Shown: positions 8,150-16,129 of the stretch, piece after piece
How the letters are laid out: each line of letters opens with the position of its first letter
Position numbering within the stretch: position 1 is the first letter of the stretch
Origin: an uncultured Clostridia bacterium
GTDB lineage: Bacteria; Bacillota; Clostridia; TANB77; CAG-508
NCBI GenBank assembly: GCA_934130975.1
Contig: CAKOYU010000001.1
Span: forward strand, 124,001-188,000
DNA length: 64,000 bases
Direction of reading: 5' to 3'
Made by a program: the position numbers and the translations under genes
The notes under the pieces: generated by a model
What the model was told of the DNA's origin: nothing
The model's input: only the letters and a program-made list of their open reading frames with translations
Databases searched by the model: none

Positions 8150-8749
8150 ATGTCAATGTATTCACCATCAATAGAAAAATTAATACAAAGTTTTGAAAAG
8201 TTGCCAAGCATAGGGAATAAGACTGCTGCAAGATTAGCTTTTTATATTCTAAATGCTTCAGAAGAAGAGACAAATGATTTTGTTTCTTCTATAGTAAATG
8301 CTAAAAAGAATTTAAAGTATTGTAGTAAATGTTATAATATATCAGATACTGATCCATGTCAGATTTGCGGAAATCCTAAAAGAGACCAATCAGAAATATG
8401 TGTGGTTGAAGATGTAAGAGATATAATTGCAATGGAAAAAACACATGAATTTAGAGGAGTTTATCATGTTTTACATGGTTCTATTTCTCCAATGAATGGC
8501 ATTGGACCAGATGATATAAAAATAAAAGAATTATTAGCTCGTCTTATGGATGGACAAGTTAAAGAAGTAATACTTGCTACAAACCCTAGGGTTGAAGGAG
8601 AAGCAACTGCAATGTATTTATCAAAATTAATAAAACCTTTAGGAATAAAAGTTACAAGAATAGCTCATGGAATCCCTGTAGGAGGAGATTTAGAGTATAC
8701 TGATGAAATTACTCTAACAAAAGCTCTTGAAGGAAGAAGAGAATTATAA
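8150..8749 (+). CDS. recR: Recombination mediator protein RecR
   Basis: A 199-residue protein of the RecFOR pathway, which loads RecA at gaps. In order it has the helix-hairpin-helix (KLPSIGNKTAARLAF), the four-cysteine zinc finger (CSKCYNISDTDPCQIC), the Toprim domain (VCVVEDVRDI ... EVILATNPRVEGEATA) and the Walker-like end RIAHGIPVGGDLEYTDE. Length is standard. ATG 8150 is eight bases after AGGAG and 11 bases after ebfC. It is the last gene of the operon; a long hairpin with a T-run follows at 8918-8969. Confidence 0.96.
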   Translation: MSMYSPSIEKLIQSFEKLPSIGNKTAARLAFYILNASEEETNDFVSSIVNAKKNLKYCSKCYNISDTDPCQICGNPKRDQSEICVVEDVRDIIAMEKTHEFRGVYHVLHGSISPMNGIGPDDIKIKELLARLMDGQVKEVILATNPRVEGEATAMYLSKLIKPLGIKVTRIAHGIPVGGDLEYTDEITLTKALEGRREL

Positions 8750-8757
8750 AATAAATG

Positions 8758-8916
8758 TTATCTGGTAGTAGCAATTAATGCAAGATTGTCTCCAAGTGCA
8801 GTAAAGAAAGCAGCTAATATGCTTAAATCATCTGTATCTAAATCATTTGCTATGAGCATTGCAAGTGAACTTGCTAATGCTATTAAGTTATTGCCAGAAC
8901 AATTATTAGAATTCAT
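8758..8916 (-). CDS. 52-residue mini-protein, DUF6774-like
   Basis: A short gene on the minus strand starting at 8916 behind AGAGGTGG, ending at 8758. The pattern, an N-terminal Cys, a hydrophobic LIALASSLAML segment, and LSILAAFFTALGDNLALIAT, matches small clostridial proteins that I remember as DUF6774; this match is from memory. Function is unknown. It is directly downstream of the glycosyltransferase gene on the same strand. Its ribosome binding site is the 3' arm of a long hairpin (8918-8966), so translation may be restricted or conditional. Confidence 0.72.
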   Translation of the reverse strand: MNSNNCSGNNLIALASSLAMLIANDLDTDDLSILAAFFTALGDNLALIATTR

Positions 8917-8917
8917 A

Positions 8918-8969
8918 AAAGCCACCTCTTTATATTATATGTTTTATAATATAAAGAGGTGACTTTTTG
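8918..8969. terminator. Long hairpin: bidirectional terminator that also buries an RBS
   Basis: About 22 bases (8918-8939) pair with 8945-8966 around a five-base loop, with CACCTCTTTATATTATA as the core arm. On the plus strand it ends in CTTTTTG and can terminate the recR operon. On the minus strand the arm AAAGAGGTGG is the ribosome binding site of the 52-residue gene that starts at 8916. Confidence 0.8.
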
Positions 8970-8974
8970 TATAA

Positions 8975-10099
8975 CTAACCTAATAAAATTTTACAAATGT
9001 CTCTAGTTGAATTCTTTTTAGAAATAAGTCTTGCACGAATTTTCATTTCTTGCATCTTATCTGGGTTGGAAAATAATTCATTTAAAATTTTTTCTATGTT
9101 ATCTCCTTTTTTTATCCAAATAGCAACTTTATTTTTTTCTAAGTAAGTAGCATTTTCTTCTTCTTGCCCAGGAATAGGGTTAATAACTACTATAGGTAAT
9201 CCAGAGGCCAAACTTTCTGTAGTTGTAAGTCCACCAGGTTTTGTAACTACTAAATCAGAAATACTCATTAATTGAGGAATTTTATCTGTATATTCTAAAA
9301 TTTTAACTGAATCATTTTTTTTAAGTTCGCTAACCAACAGTTCAAAGCCTTCTTTCATTTTTGGATTTTGACCAGAAATGGCGACAATTTGAATGTTATT
9401 AGGACATTCAACAAATGATTTGAAAATTTTAAGTGTTTGAGTTTTTCCTAGACCATATTTTCCTCCGCCAAAAAATAAAACAGTTTTTTTATTAGGCGAT
9501 AACCCAAAATTTTGTAATATTTGAGCTTTATCATATTTTAATAAAAATTTATTTGAAAGAGGAATACCTGTTGCATAAACTTTTTCTTCTGGAATTCCAG
9601 TTTGGCATAATTGCTTTTTCATTTCTTCATGAGAAACAAAATAGTAATCAACATATTCGTTGAAAATAAGCCATTGCTCATGTGGGACATAATCAGTCAA
9701 AATAGTTGCTAATTTTGAATGTAGTTTTCCTTGTTTTTTTAAATAAGCACACATTGTTGATGCAAATGGATGAGTTATTATTATTAAATCAGGTTCACTA
9801 TCTTTAAATAATTTTTTAAGTCTAACTGATAGCAATTTGTTTGATGTTGTACTTATTTGCGCAATAGGTCCTGATTGAGCATTCGAATAAATTTTCCCAT
9901 AAGTTTTTGGGGCTTTTTTTGCCATTTCTGAATATGCCATAGTTGTTATTTTATCAAAAATTTTATTTGCGTAATAAATACAATCAATTAATTCTACATT
10001 TATATCTTTGTAATTTGTTTCAATATATTCTTTTATAGAACGAGCAGCACTTAAATGTCCGCCACCATAAGATGCATAAAATATCATTACTCTTCTCAT
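8975..10099 (-). CDS. UgtP/MurG-like diacylglycerol glucosyltransferase (GT28)
   Basis: A 374-residue GT-B fold enzyme of the MGDG synthase/UgtP type. The N-terminus RVMIFYASYGGGHLSAA carries the GGGH motif (residues 12-15) that binds lipid acceptor or phosphate. The C-terminal donor-binding half has VLFFGGGKYGLG and VVTKPGGLTTTESLASGLP, the UDP-sugar pocket of the family. Relatives transfer glucose from UDP-glucose to diacylglycerol, making glycolipid anchors for lipoteichoic acid. The start at 10099 follows AAGGAG. It is probably peripheral on the cytoplasmic membrane face. UDP-sugar could come from the first two genes of the window. Exact sugar and acceptor are inferred. Confidence 0.85.
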   Translation of the reverse strand: MRRVMIFYASYGGGHLSAARSIKEYIETNYKDINVELIDCIYYANKIFDKITTMAYSEMAKKAPKTYGKIYSNAQSGPIAQISTTSNKLLSVRLKKLFKDSEPDLIIITHPFASTMCAYLKKQGKLHSKLATILTDYVPHEQWLIFNEYVDYYFVSHEEMKKQLCQTGIPEEKVYATGIPLSNKFLLKYDKAQILQNFGLSPNKKTVLFFGGGKYGLGKTQTLKIFKSFVECPNNIQIVAISGQNPKMKEGFELLVSELKKNDSVKILEYTDKIPQLMSISDLVVTKPGGLTTTESLASGLPIVVINPIPGQEEENATYLEKNKVAIWIKKGDNIEKILNELFSNPDKMQEMKIRARLISKKNSTRDICKILLG

Positions 10100-10202
10100 A
10101 ATTTGGCTCCTTAAAATATTTTTTATAATTCTATCATAATAGTAAAATAATTTGTATATTTTTTTGAAAAAAAAACAAAATATTAAGAAAAGGAGGTTTG
10201 TA

Positions 10203-11534
10203 ATGAAAAAAAGTAAAATTTGGATGGGGACAACTGTAATTGCGATAATTGTAGCAATCGTACTAGGATATAATTTTTTGAATCAAAAAAAGGCATATGC
10301 GACAACAAAAGAAAATGATTATAATATGGCATTTTATCAAGTTGTTGAATATGTACAAAATGTAAAAACATATTTAGCAAAATCAATGGTGTCAAAATCT
10401 GCTGAACATGGTGCAGAAATTTTGACTCAAGTTTGGAGAGAAGCTAATTTAGCACAAGCGTATTTAGGAATGTTGCCTGTTGAAAGCCAAGAATTAGAAA
10501 ATACTGAAAAATTTTTGAATCAAGTAAGTGAATATAGTTATTCATTATCAAGGAAAAATATAGAAGGAATCGAATTAACAGATGATGATATTAATAAAAT
10601 AAAAGAATTATATAATTATTGTAATGACTTATCAAATACTTTAAATGAAATGTCAGATGAATTAAATAATGGTACAATCAGTTGGTCAGATTTGATGAAA
10701 AACACTGAAGGTGCTGATATTACGGAAGTGAGTACATTTGATGTTGTAGAAGAAAATTTCCATGAGTTTACAGGTTTGATTTATGATGGTGCATTTTCTG
10801 AGCATATAACAAGTGCGGAGAAAAAAGGCTTGACAGGTGATGAAATTGATGAAGAGACTGCAAAACAAAAAGCAGAGGAGTTTGTAGGAAAAGATAGAAT
10901 AAAAGAAACTAAAAATAATGGATATGTAGAAAATGGGGATATTCCAGTATATAGATTTGAAATGACAACTAAAGAAGATAAAACGATAGGAATATCAATA
11001 TCTAAAAAAGGTGGACATATAGTATTTTTAAATTATGATAGAGATGTTAAAGAAGAAAAAATAGAAGAAAAAGACGCAGTTCAAAAAGGTAAAGAATATC
11101 TTACAAGTAAAGGATATAATAATATGAAGGAAACATATTATTTAAAAGAAAATGGATTTATAACTGTAAATTATGCATATAATCAAAATAATGTAACGAT
11201 TTATCCAGATTTAATAAAAGTAAAAATTGCATTAGATAATGGAGAAATTATAGGACTAGAAACAACTGGATATTTAAACTGTCATTATGATAGAACTATT
11301 CCTATAACTAAAGTTTCTATAGAAGATGCAAGAAAAAAATTAACTGATAAAGTCGAAATTACAAGTGAAGGTTTAGCAATAATTCCAACTGAGTGGAAAG
11401 ATGAAAAATTTTGCTATGAATTTAAAGGCAAAATCAATGATATAGATTTTATTGCATATATCAATGCTGAAACTGGTGAGGAAGAAGATGTGTTAATTAT
11501 TACTAATACGCCTAATGGAACTTTGACTGAATAA
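10203..11534 (+). CDS. ypeB: Germination protein YpeB
   Basis: A 443-residue spore protein. It has a basic N-terminus and a single membrane anchor (residues about 5-25), a long helical region typical of YpeB (YNMAFYQVVEYVQNVKTYL, then VWREANLAQAYLGMLP), and PepSY-type repeats in the C-terminal half (about 215-430). In Bacillus YpeB is needed to place and protect the germination lytic enzyme SleB in the inner spore membrane region. ATG 10203 follows AAGGAGG; a longer upstream reading has no such site. It is notable that no sleB is adjacent: the upstream gene is divergent and a SASP gene follows. Confidence 0.9.
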   Translation: MKKSKIWMGTTVIAIIVAIVLGYNFLNQKKAYATTKENDYNMAFYQVVEYVQNVKTYLAKSMVSKSAEHGAEILTQVWREANLAQAYLGMLPVESQELENTEKFLNQVSEYSYSLSRKNIEGIELTDDDINKIKELYNYCNDLSNTLNEMSDELNNGTISWSDLMKNTEGADITEVSTFDVVEENFHEFTGLIYDGAFSEHITSAEKKGLTGDEIDEETAKQKAEEFVGKDRIKETKNNGYVENGDIPVYRFEMTTKEDKTIGISISKKGGHIVFLNYDRDVKEEKIEEKDAVQKGKEYLTSKGYNNMKETYYLKENGFITVNYAYNQNNVTIYPDLIKVKIALDNGEIIGLETTGYLNCHYDRTIPITKVSIEDARKKLTDKVEITSEGLAIIPTEWKDEKFCYEFKGKINDIDFIAYINAETGEEEDVLIITNTPNGTLTE

Positions 11535-11583
11535 TTTACAAAAATTGAAAAATAAAAAATGAAGTTTTGTTAATAATAATTAA

Positions 11584-11609
11584 TGAAAAAAGTTAAATAG
11601 CTTTTTTCA
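11584..11609 (+). terminator. Terminator after ypeB
   Basis: TGAAAAAAG (11584-11592) pairs with CTTTTTTCA (11601-11609); the T-run is part of the stem. Confidence 0.65.
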
Positions 11610-11653
11610 AAAAACGGTCCGTAATACAGATAAATTTGAAAGGAGATTCTAAA

Positions 11654-11833
11654 GTGTCAAGAAACAACAAATTAATATCTGAAAACTTACGAACAGAAAT
11701 AGCAAAAGAATTAGGTGTTTATGACCAAGTAAAACAAGATGGTGGTAGTTGGGAAAATGTATCATCTAAAACATGTGGTAGTATAGTTTCTAAAGCTATA
11801 GAAATTGCAAATAGAGCTGTTGAAAATCAATAG
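11654..11833 (+). CDS. Alpha/beta-type small acid-soluble spore protein (SASP)
   Basis: A 59-residue spore DNA-binding protein. The sequence MSRNNKLISENLRTEIAKEL has the GPR protease site (TEIAKEL, cut between Glu and Ile during germination), and the second conserved block GGSWENVSSKTCGSIVSKAI is the DNA-binding part. I choose the GTG at 11654, eight bases after AAAGGAG; a TTG at 11636 overlaps that site. The protein would coat DNA in the spore core and protect it. It has its own terminator (11855-11889) and is expected to be expressed in the forespore, although I could not define a sigma-G promoter. Confidence 0.9.
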   Translation: MSRNNKLISENLRTEIAKELGVYDQVKQDGGSWENVSSKTCGSIVSKAIEIANRAVENQ

Positions 11834-11854
11834 TTTTTAGATATGCAAAAAACG

Positions 11855-11889
11855 TCAGATAAGTTGATATTCAGCTTATCTGATTTTTT
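11855..11889 (+). terminator. Terminator after the SASP gene
   Basis: TCAGATAAG (11855-11863) pairs with CTTATCTGA (11875-11883), followed by TTTTTT. Confidence 0.9.
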
Positions 11890-11908
11890 AAATAAAAAAG
11901 GAAAAAAA

Positions 11909-12029
11909 TTGACAATAAATTTAAATAGTGGTAGAATGATACTAAGGGCAAGTAATGCTACTAGTACAAAAGATGGCAAAAGAGTTAATCTTGCTCAAAT
12001 ATTTATAATTAAATTTAGGAGGGGATTAT
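11909..12029 (+). promoter_or_regulatory. Promoter and about 85-base leader of the secreted hydrolase gene
   Basis: TTGACA (11909-11914), 17 bp, TAGAAT (11932-11937). The leader after it contains GGGCAAG (from about 11946) that can pair with CTTGCTC (about 11990-11997), enclosing a purine-rich loop. No known riboswitch core that I know fits. A strong AGGAGGGG site precedes the ATG at 12030. Confidence 0.6.
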
Positions 12030-13529
12030 ATGAAGAAACCGTTAAAAATGATTAGTTCAATTGTAGCATTAATGTTGATAATAACAATGGTTGCAATGCC
12101 AACAGTGGCTAATGCAGCATCATATAACTATAATTCATCAAAATCAAAAGGATTTAATTTTAGTTCAATGCTACAAATGGCAACACAAAGATATCAAGCA
12201 GTAAATACATATAAAGACTATTTAAATGAAATGAATAAATTTACTGATGGACTTGATACAAACATGTCTGTCGATGAGTCAAAAATACAGATCATTGACA
12301 AAGCAAATGAATTACAGAAAAAATATGGTAATAGTAATTCATCATCAATACCAAACATTACAAACCAAATAATTAACTCAACAATTAATTCTAAAGTATC
12401 TTCAACAATAGATTTGAAGAGTATATTAAAAACTTTATTAAAGAAATTATTAGGAAATACAGGATTATCAATACAAAGTTTAACACCAGATGTGAAAATT
12501 GATGATATGGTGGCAACAACAGCAGGGGAAAGATGCGGAGCTGACTATAAAGTAAAATTAGTTGGTAAAATATACTATGCAAATACAGATAGAAATGGAA
12601 ATCCAACATCTAATAAATGGGTATATTTAGTACATGGTTCACAAATGAATGGACAAGCAATGGCTGATGCTGTTGGACAAATGTATTTAGACCAAGGATA
12701 TAACATATTAGCACCTGATTCAAGAGGATATGGAACAAGTGAAGGTAGTGTAGCTATGGGATATGTAGAAAGTCTTGATGTATGGGATTGGCTAACATAT
12801 TTAAATAGTACATATGGAGATAAATGCCAACAAGTAATTATACATGGTGTATCTCTTGGTGGAGCTACAACAGTATTTGCTTCTGGATTAGAAGTTAATG
12901 GAAAAACATTAAAAGATCAAAAAGTAATTGGATTAGTAGAAGATTGTGGATATACATCATTAACAGGTATTATAAAAGGAATGTTAGGATCTTCAAATTC
13001 ATCTGATGCTTCAAGCACAGAATTATCTGCAAAGGTATTAGGAATATCTAATAAAGATAATTTATCAAGTTTAAAAGGAAACTTAGTAGATTCAGTAATC
13101 AAAAAACTTTTAATTAGCAAAATTGGTGTTGGTTTAACTGAAGAAAACTTTGATCAATATCAAAATGCTTTAGATAGTTTAAATAGATGTAATTTACCAA
13201 TATTGATAATACATGGTACAAAGGATTCAACAGTGCCATTTGAAAATAGTACAGAAATTTATAATACAGCAATGGCTAATTCAAAAATACCATATGTTCA
13301 AAGATTTACAGCAGAAGGTGAGCAACATGCATTTATTATATTAGGAAACAAATACAATGTATATAAAGGTCATATAGAAAATTTTGTTAGCAAAGCAGAA
13401 GATATTGCTAGCGGAAAAACAGTAAATAAAACATCAGATTACAAAGAAGAAGCAGAACAAAAAACATCTGTTATGACACAACTTATAAAGGTGTTAAAAT
13501 TAATAAAAAATATAATAAATAAAGGATAA
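12030..13529 (+). CDS. Secreted alpha/beta hydrolase
   Basis: A 499-residue exported serine hydrolase. The first 30 residues are a signal peptide (KK..., hydrophobic core, ANA cleavage site). After a Ser/Asn-rich region the hydrolase domain begins near residue 195 (WVYLVHGSQMNG). The oxyanion region DSRGYGTSEG, the nucleophile elbow GVSLGG (Ser275), the acid GTKDSTVP (Asp399) and the histidine in EQHAF (His433) complete a catalytic triad. Family relatives are surface esterases, lipases or peptidases of unknown substrate. The C-terminal 45 residues are charged and helical. It is a single-gene unit with its own promoter and terminator. Substrate is not predictable. Confidence 0.82.
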   Translation: MKKPLKMISSIVALMLIITMVAMPTVANAASYNYNSSKSKGFNFSSMLQMATQRYQAVNTYKDYLNEMNKFTDGLDTNMSVDESKIQIIDKANELQKKYGNSNSSSIPNITNQIINSTINSKVSSTIDLKSILKTLLKKLLGNTGLSIQSLTPDVKIDDMVATTAGERCGADYKVKLVGKIYYANTDRNGNPTSNKWVYLVHGSQMNGQAMADAVGQMYLDQGYNILAPDSRGYGTSEGSVAMGYVESLDVWDWLTYLNSTYGDKCQQVIIHGVSLGGATTVFASGLEVNGKTLKDQKVIGLVEDCGYTSLTGIIKGMLGSSNSSDASSTELSAKVLGISNKDNLSSLKGNLVDSVIKKLLISKIGVGLTEENFDQYQNALDSLNRCNLPILIIHGTKDSTVPFENSTEIYNTAMANSKIPYVQRFTAEGEQHAFIILGNKYNVYKGHIENFVSKAEDIASGKTVNKTSDYKEEAEQKTSVMTQLIKVLKLIKNIINKG

Positions 13530-13536
13530 AAAATGG

Positions 13537-13568
13537 AAAAATCAGTCTTTATAAAAGACTGATTTTTT
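13537..13568 (+). terminator. Terminator after the hydrolase gene
   Basis: AATCAGTCTTT pairs with AAAGACTGATT, followed by TTTT. Confidence 0.88.
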
Positions 13569-13581
13569 GTTGCTAAAAATG

Positions 13582-13610
13582 TTGACTTTTGTAAAAAATA
13601 TTGTTATACT
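13582..13610 (+). promoter_or_regulatory. Promoter of the first xPxAG surface protein
   Basis: TTGACT (13582-13587), 17 bp, TATACT (13605-13610), 45 bases before the start codon. Confidence 0.7.
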
Positions 13611-13655
13611 AAAATTGTATTGAAATATAACTAAAGATATGAGAAGGGGAGAAAC

Positions 13656-14288
13656 ATGAGAAATATTAGTAAAAAAGTAATTTTAATAGTTTTAGTTGCT
13701 ATAATGCTAATTGCAGGAATGCAAGCACATGTAGTATATGGAAAAACAGAAGCTGAAGAATTAAAAGAACAATTAGAACAAAATGAAGAAAATTTAGGAA
13801 ACTTAAATGATTTTAAAGTAGTAGTTGACGAGATGTATACTGATCTAACAACAGCTACAAAAGTTGATGATGCATTAAAACAAAAATTAAAAAAAGATGT
13901 TGAAAATCTTAATAATGTTCAGGGTATAAATCCATTAATAGTAAGTGTATTAAGTATAGAACTAAATTCACAAATAGATAATTTAACTGATGAAAATTTA
14001 GGAGAAATGCAAGAAGAAGTTAAAGTTATTAAAGATTGGGTAGATAGTAAAGTTTCTACAGATAATAATGATAACAACAATAATAACAATAATAATAATA
14101 TAGGTAATAATGGAAATACAACAAATGGAACAATTAATAATCAAACAACTCCAAAAGCAGATGATACAATAGCTAATATAGCTTTACCAAAAGCTGGGAT
14201 TAAATATATTTTTTCTATATTAGTAATAATAATTGCAGTAAGCATATTTATGTATGCAAAATATAGAAAATTACAAGATATAAAGTAA
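13656..14288 (+). CDS. Surface protein with LPKAG sorting-like tail, paralog 1
   Basis: A 210-residue predicted surface protein: signal peptide (1-29), one helical domain of about 90 residues (NLGNLNDFKVVVDEMYTDL, TTATKVDD, LTDENLGEM), an Asn-rich linker, then LPKAG (177-181), a hydrophobic stretch and the tail KYRKLQDIK. The order motif, hydrophobic helix, basic tail is that of a sortase signal, although LPKAG departs from LPXTG and the tail is longer than usual. Two paralogs follow directly. A sortase gene is present at 53909. The helical domain is not one I can name. If no sortase accepts the motif, the protein would just be anchored by its C-terminal helix. Confidence 0.75.
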   Translation: MRNISKKVILIVLVAIMLIAGMQAHVVYGKTEAEELKEQLEQNEENLGNLNDFKVVVDEMYTDLTTATKVDDALKQKLKKDVENLNNVQGINPLIVSVLSIELNSQIDNLTDENLGEMQEEVKVIKDWVDSKVSTDNNDNNNNNNNNNIGNNGNTTNGTINNQTTPKADDTIANIALPKAGIKYIFSILVIIIAVSIFMYAKYRKLQDIK

Positions 14289-14309
14289 AGCTAAGATTAG
14301 CTTTACTTT
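14282..14309 (+). terminator. Perfect hairpin between paralogs 1 and 2
   Basis: AAAGTAAAGCTAA (14282-14294) and TTAGCTTTACTTT (14297-14309) are perfect complements with a two-base gap. The hairpin overlaps the stop codon of paralog 1. The T-run is weak, so it may attenuate or protect the 3' end. Confidence 0.6.
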
Positions 14310-14335
14310 AATGTTATAATAGGAGGAAAATAAAT

Positions 14336-15340
14336 ATGAAAAAAATTTTTTGCATAATAACTATAATTTTATTAATATTTGCTGGAATAGGAACAAATTA
14401 TGCTTATGCTACAACTGCTACTACAGAAGATGAACAATTAAAAAATTCAGAAATCAATTCAAAAACTATTTTTGAAGATATAGCAAAATTAAAAGCAATA
14501 ATAAAAGCTATATATGAAAAATTAAGTAATGCGGGAAAAGTTGATGGTGAATTAAAAGACAATATAAAAGAAGATATAGATAAAATGGACGAAATAGGCA
14601 GTATAGAAGATAGTGAGCTTGATAAAATAAAAGGAGAACTAAATTCTAAAGTAGATGATTTAACTGATGATAATTTGGAACAATCAAAAGAAGATGTAGG
14701 AACAATTAAAGACCTAGTAGAAATATTACCAGACAATGAAGAAGAATTTAATGAACAAAAAGTACAATACGGAGAAAAGATTATAAAAATATTAGAAGAA
14801 AATGAAAAAGAGTTAGGCGATTTAAAAGAATTAAAAATAATAGTAGATACTATTTATAATGATTTAAATAAAGCTACAAAAGTTGATGATGAGCTAAAAA
14901 ATAAATTAAGAGAAGATGTAGATAAATTAGATACTGTTACAGGAATTAATCCTACATTGGCAAGTTCATTAAAAATAGTTTTAAATATGCAAATAGATGA
15001 TTTAACAGATGAAAATCTTAATGATATGAAAATAACAGTTATGACTATTAAGCAGTGGGTAGATAAAAAAGTTGAAAGTGATACTGATGATTCAACTAAT
15101 AACAACAATAACAACAATAACAACAATAACAATAATAACGATAATGATAACAAAATGGAAGAAAAAAAAGATGAAATAAATGCTTCAAATACTAACACAA
15201 ATACTATTGTGGATGAAACAATAGCTAAAGATGTAATCCCACATGCAGGGAAAATTGGAGGAATTATAATTGTAATATCTATATTATTAGGAATAGCTTT
15301 AATATATGGAGTTAAATATAATAAATTAAAAGAAATTTAA
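14336..15340 (+). CDS. Surface protein with IPHAG sorting-like tail, paralog 2 (two domains)
   Basis: A 334-residue relative of the neighbours. After a signal peptide (cleavage near YAYA) it carries two tandem copies of the roughly 95-residue helical domain: a diverged one (about 35-130, AIYEKLSNAGKVDGEL, DLTDDNLEQ) and a typical one (about 155-250, TIYNDLNKATKVDDEL, DLTDENLND). A long Asn run follows, then IPHAG (301-305), a membrane helix and the tail KYNKLKEI. AGGAGG precedes the ATG. It may be read from the promoter at 13582 or by leak through the hairpin. Internal duplication of the domain is plain in the sequence. Function unknown; a cell-surface role is inferred. Confidence 0.75.
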   Translation: MKKIFCIITIILLIFAGIGTNYAYATTATTEDEQLKNSEINSKTIFEDIAKLKAIIKAIYEKLSNAGKVDGELKDNIKEDIDKMDEIGSIEDSELDKIKGELNSKVDDLTDDNLEQSKEDVGTIKDLVEILPDNEEEFNEQKVQYGEKIIKILEENEKELGDLKELKIIVDTIYNDLNKATKVDDELKNKLREDVDKLDTVTGINPTLASSLKIVLNMQIDDLTDENLNDMKITVMTIKQWVDKKVESDTDDSTNNNNNNNNNNNNNNDNDNKMEEKKDEINASNTNTNTIVDETIAKDVIPHAGKIGGIIIVISILLGIALIYGVKYNKLKEI

Positions 15341-15346
15341 TATATA

Positions 15347-15375
15347 TTGACATTTATCAAAAATAGGTGTATATA
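15347..15375 (+). promoter_or_regulatory. Promoter of paralog 3
   Basis: TTGACA (15347-15352), 17 bp, TATATA (15370-15375), 40 bases before the ATG at 15416. Confidence 0.7.
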
Positions 15376-15415
15376 AAATTTATATTATGATTAGAAAACG
15401 AGAGATGAGGTTAAT

Positions 15416-16102
15416 ATGAAAAAGAAATTTAAAAAATTTATAGGAATTTTATTATTAGGAATAATTATTTTAATACAATTTAATGCAATATCATATGCAA
15501 GCATGGATCCAGAGCAAATAAAAAGTTTGTTTGATATGTATGAAAATAATTTAGGTGATATTAATGATTTGAAAAAAGTTATTGACAAAATGTATGCTGA
15601 TGTAAATGGAGCTACAAAAGTAGATGATCAGTTAAAAGCAACATTAAAAAAAGATGTTCAAAGTTTAAATAGTGTTTCTGGAATTGATGCTAATGTAGTA
15701 ACAATGTTAAGTACACAATTAAATACAGAAATTGATAATTTAACAGATGATAACTTGAGTGATATGAAAGAAGAAGTAAGCACTATCAAACAATGGGTTG
15801 ATAATAAAGTTGCAACTGGAAGCAGTAGTTCTACTAATACAAGTACAGGAACTACTACAAATACAACGACAACAAACACAACAACAACTACTACAACACC
15901 ATCAACAACAAATACAACAAGTACAACAGCAAATAATAGCAATAACCAAACTACTAAAAATAAAGTAACAGACAAAACATCTGTAAAAAGCGATATACCT
16001 AAAGCTGGAATTTCAAACAAGACTTTTCTTGTACTAGCAGTTATAATTGGTGCAATGGTTATTCTAGCAATAAAATATAGAGGATTAAAAGAAATAAAAT
16101 AA
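15416..16102 (+). CDS. Surface protein with IPKAG sorting-like tail, paralog 3
   Basis: A 228-residue relative of the two preceding genes, with signal peptide (1-29), one copy of the helical domain (NLGDINDLKKVIDKMYADV, GATKVDDQLK, NLTDDNLSDM), a Thr/Ser-rich linker in place of the Asn run, IPKAG (194-198), a hydrophobic helix and the tail KYRGLKEIK. The conserved parts among the three are the domain, the xPxAG box and the KYxxL tail; linkers differ freely, as expected for wall-spanning spacers. It has its own promoter, and a bidirectional terminator follows. The Thr-rich linker could be glycosylated, which is speculation. Confidence 0.75.
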   Translation: MKKKFKKFIGILLLGIIILIQFNAISYASMDPEQIKSLFDMYENNLGDINDLKKVIDKMYADVNGATKVDDQLKATLKKDVQSLNSVSGIDANVVTMLSTQLNTEIDNLTDDNLSDMKEEVSTIKQWVDNKVATGSSSSTNTSTGTTTNTTTTNTTTTTTTPSTTNTTSTTANNSNNQTTKNKVTDKTSVKSDIPKAGISNKTFLVLAVIIGAMVILAIKYRGLKEIK

Positions 16103-16128
16103 AAATGTGTCCGATTTAGGACACATTT
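16103..16128. terminator. Bidirectional terminator between convergent genes
   Basis: AAATGTGTCC (16103-16112) pairs with GGACACATTT (16119-16128) around GATTTA, with T or A runs on both sides. Confidence 0.9.
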
Positions 16129-16129
16129 T

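Noticed and set aside
11843..12055. A possible 70-residue gene after the SASP gene
   Set aside because: It starts inside the SASP terminator, runs through a promoter and overlaps the hydrolase start, with no ribosome binding site of its own.
14065..14100. AAC/AAT microsatellite
   Set aside because: It encodes the Asn-rich linker of a surface protein, as does the similar run near 15100-15140; no length-based frame switch is evident.
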